From: Muribaculaceae bacterium
GTDB lineage: Bacteria; Bacteroidota; Bacteroidia; Bacteroidales; Muribaculaceae
Assembly (NCBI GenBank): GCA_021443235.1
Contig: JABUUJ010000003.1
Location: 146,751-152,225 of the forward strand
Length of the DNA stretch: 5,475 nt
Reading direction: 5' to 3'
Shown here: positions 5,467 through 5,475 of the stretch, one piece after another
How positions within the stretch are numbered: the first letter of the stretch is position 1
Layout: the number at the start of each line of letters is the position of its first letter
Notes under the pieces: model-generated
The model's database searches: none
What the model saw: the letters and a program-made list of their open reading frames with translations, nothing else
What the model was told of the DNA's origin: nothing
Position numbers and translations under genes: made by a program

Positions 5467-5475
5467 CCTACTCAC

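Noticed and set aside
5381..5475. Possible frameshift at the A-run near the queG end restoring a normal C-terminus
   Set aside because: I read the alternative forward frame past the CCCCCTCAAAAAACCC stretch. It gives a Pro/Asn/Thr-rich string, not the expected GLxRN-like ending, so a simple frameshift does not explain the short end.

Overview
The window looks like a piece of a Bacteroidales chromosome, perhaps Muribaculaceae or a relative. Three things suggest this: the leading gene is a DUF2723/GT117 membrane protein of the long Bacteroidetes type; the promoter matches the Bacteroidetes -7 consensus TAnnTTTG; and no gene has a clear Shine-Dalgarno sequence. Coding DNA is GC-rich with C or G in most third positions, while the upstream intergenic region is very AT-rich. 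The family-level guess is weak, the order-level guess is stronger.

Layout: positions 1-362 hold no recognisable protein gene apart from a possible nine-codon leader ORF. They contain a 9-bp tandem array (1-63, probably continuing to the left), an imperfect nested inverted repeat (55-110), a strictly 7-bp-periodic TAAACNN array (105-202), a Bacteroidetes-type promoter (about 246-279), and a short leader with two small hairpins and the mini-ORF (334-363) that ends on the start codon of the first gene. Three genes follow on the + strand, tightly packed: a 1168-aa polytopic membrane protein of the DUF2723/TMEM260-like glycosyltransferase family (363-3869), a 205-aa CE4 polysaccharide deacetylase with all catalytic motifs (3875-4492, 5 bp downstream), and queG, epoxyqueuosine reductase (4485-5399, overlapping the previous gene by 8 bp). 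After queG come 76 bases with no gene but with a strong two-tier inverted repeat (5420-5466).

The three genes are most simply read as one transcription unit driven by the promoter near 272. The first two point to glycan handling at the envelope: a GT-C-like membrane sugar transferase and an N- or O-deacetylase. The third finishes the queuosine base of GUN-anticodon tRNAs in the cytoplasm. I see no direct biochemical link between them; co-translation or conserved gene order is the safer statement.

The least ordinary signals are the two AT-rich arrays with different periods but the same core motif in opposite orientations, and an abrupt C-rich, G-depleted composition in the last 180 bases of queG that coincides with an atypical, short QueG C-terminus. 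I found no defence system, mobile element, CRISPR array or RNA gene.
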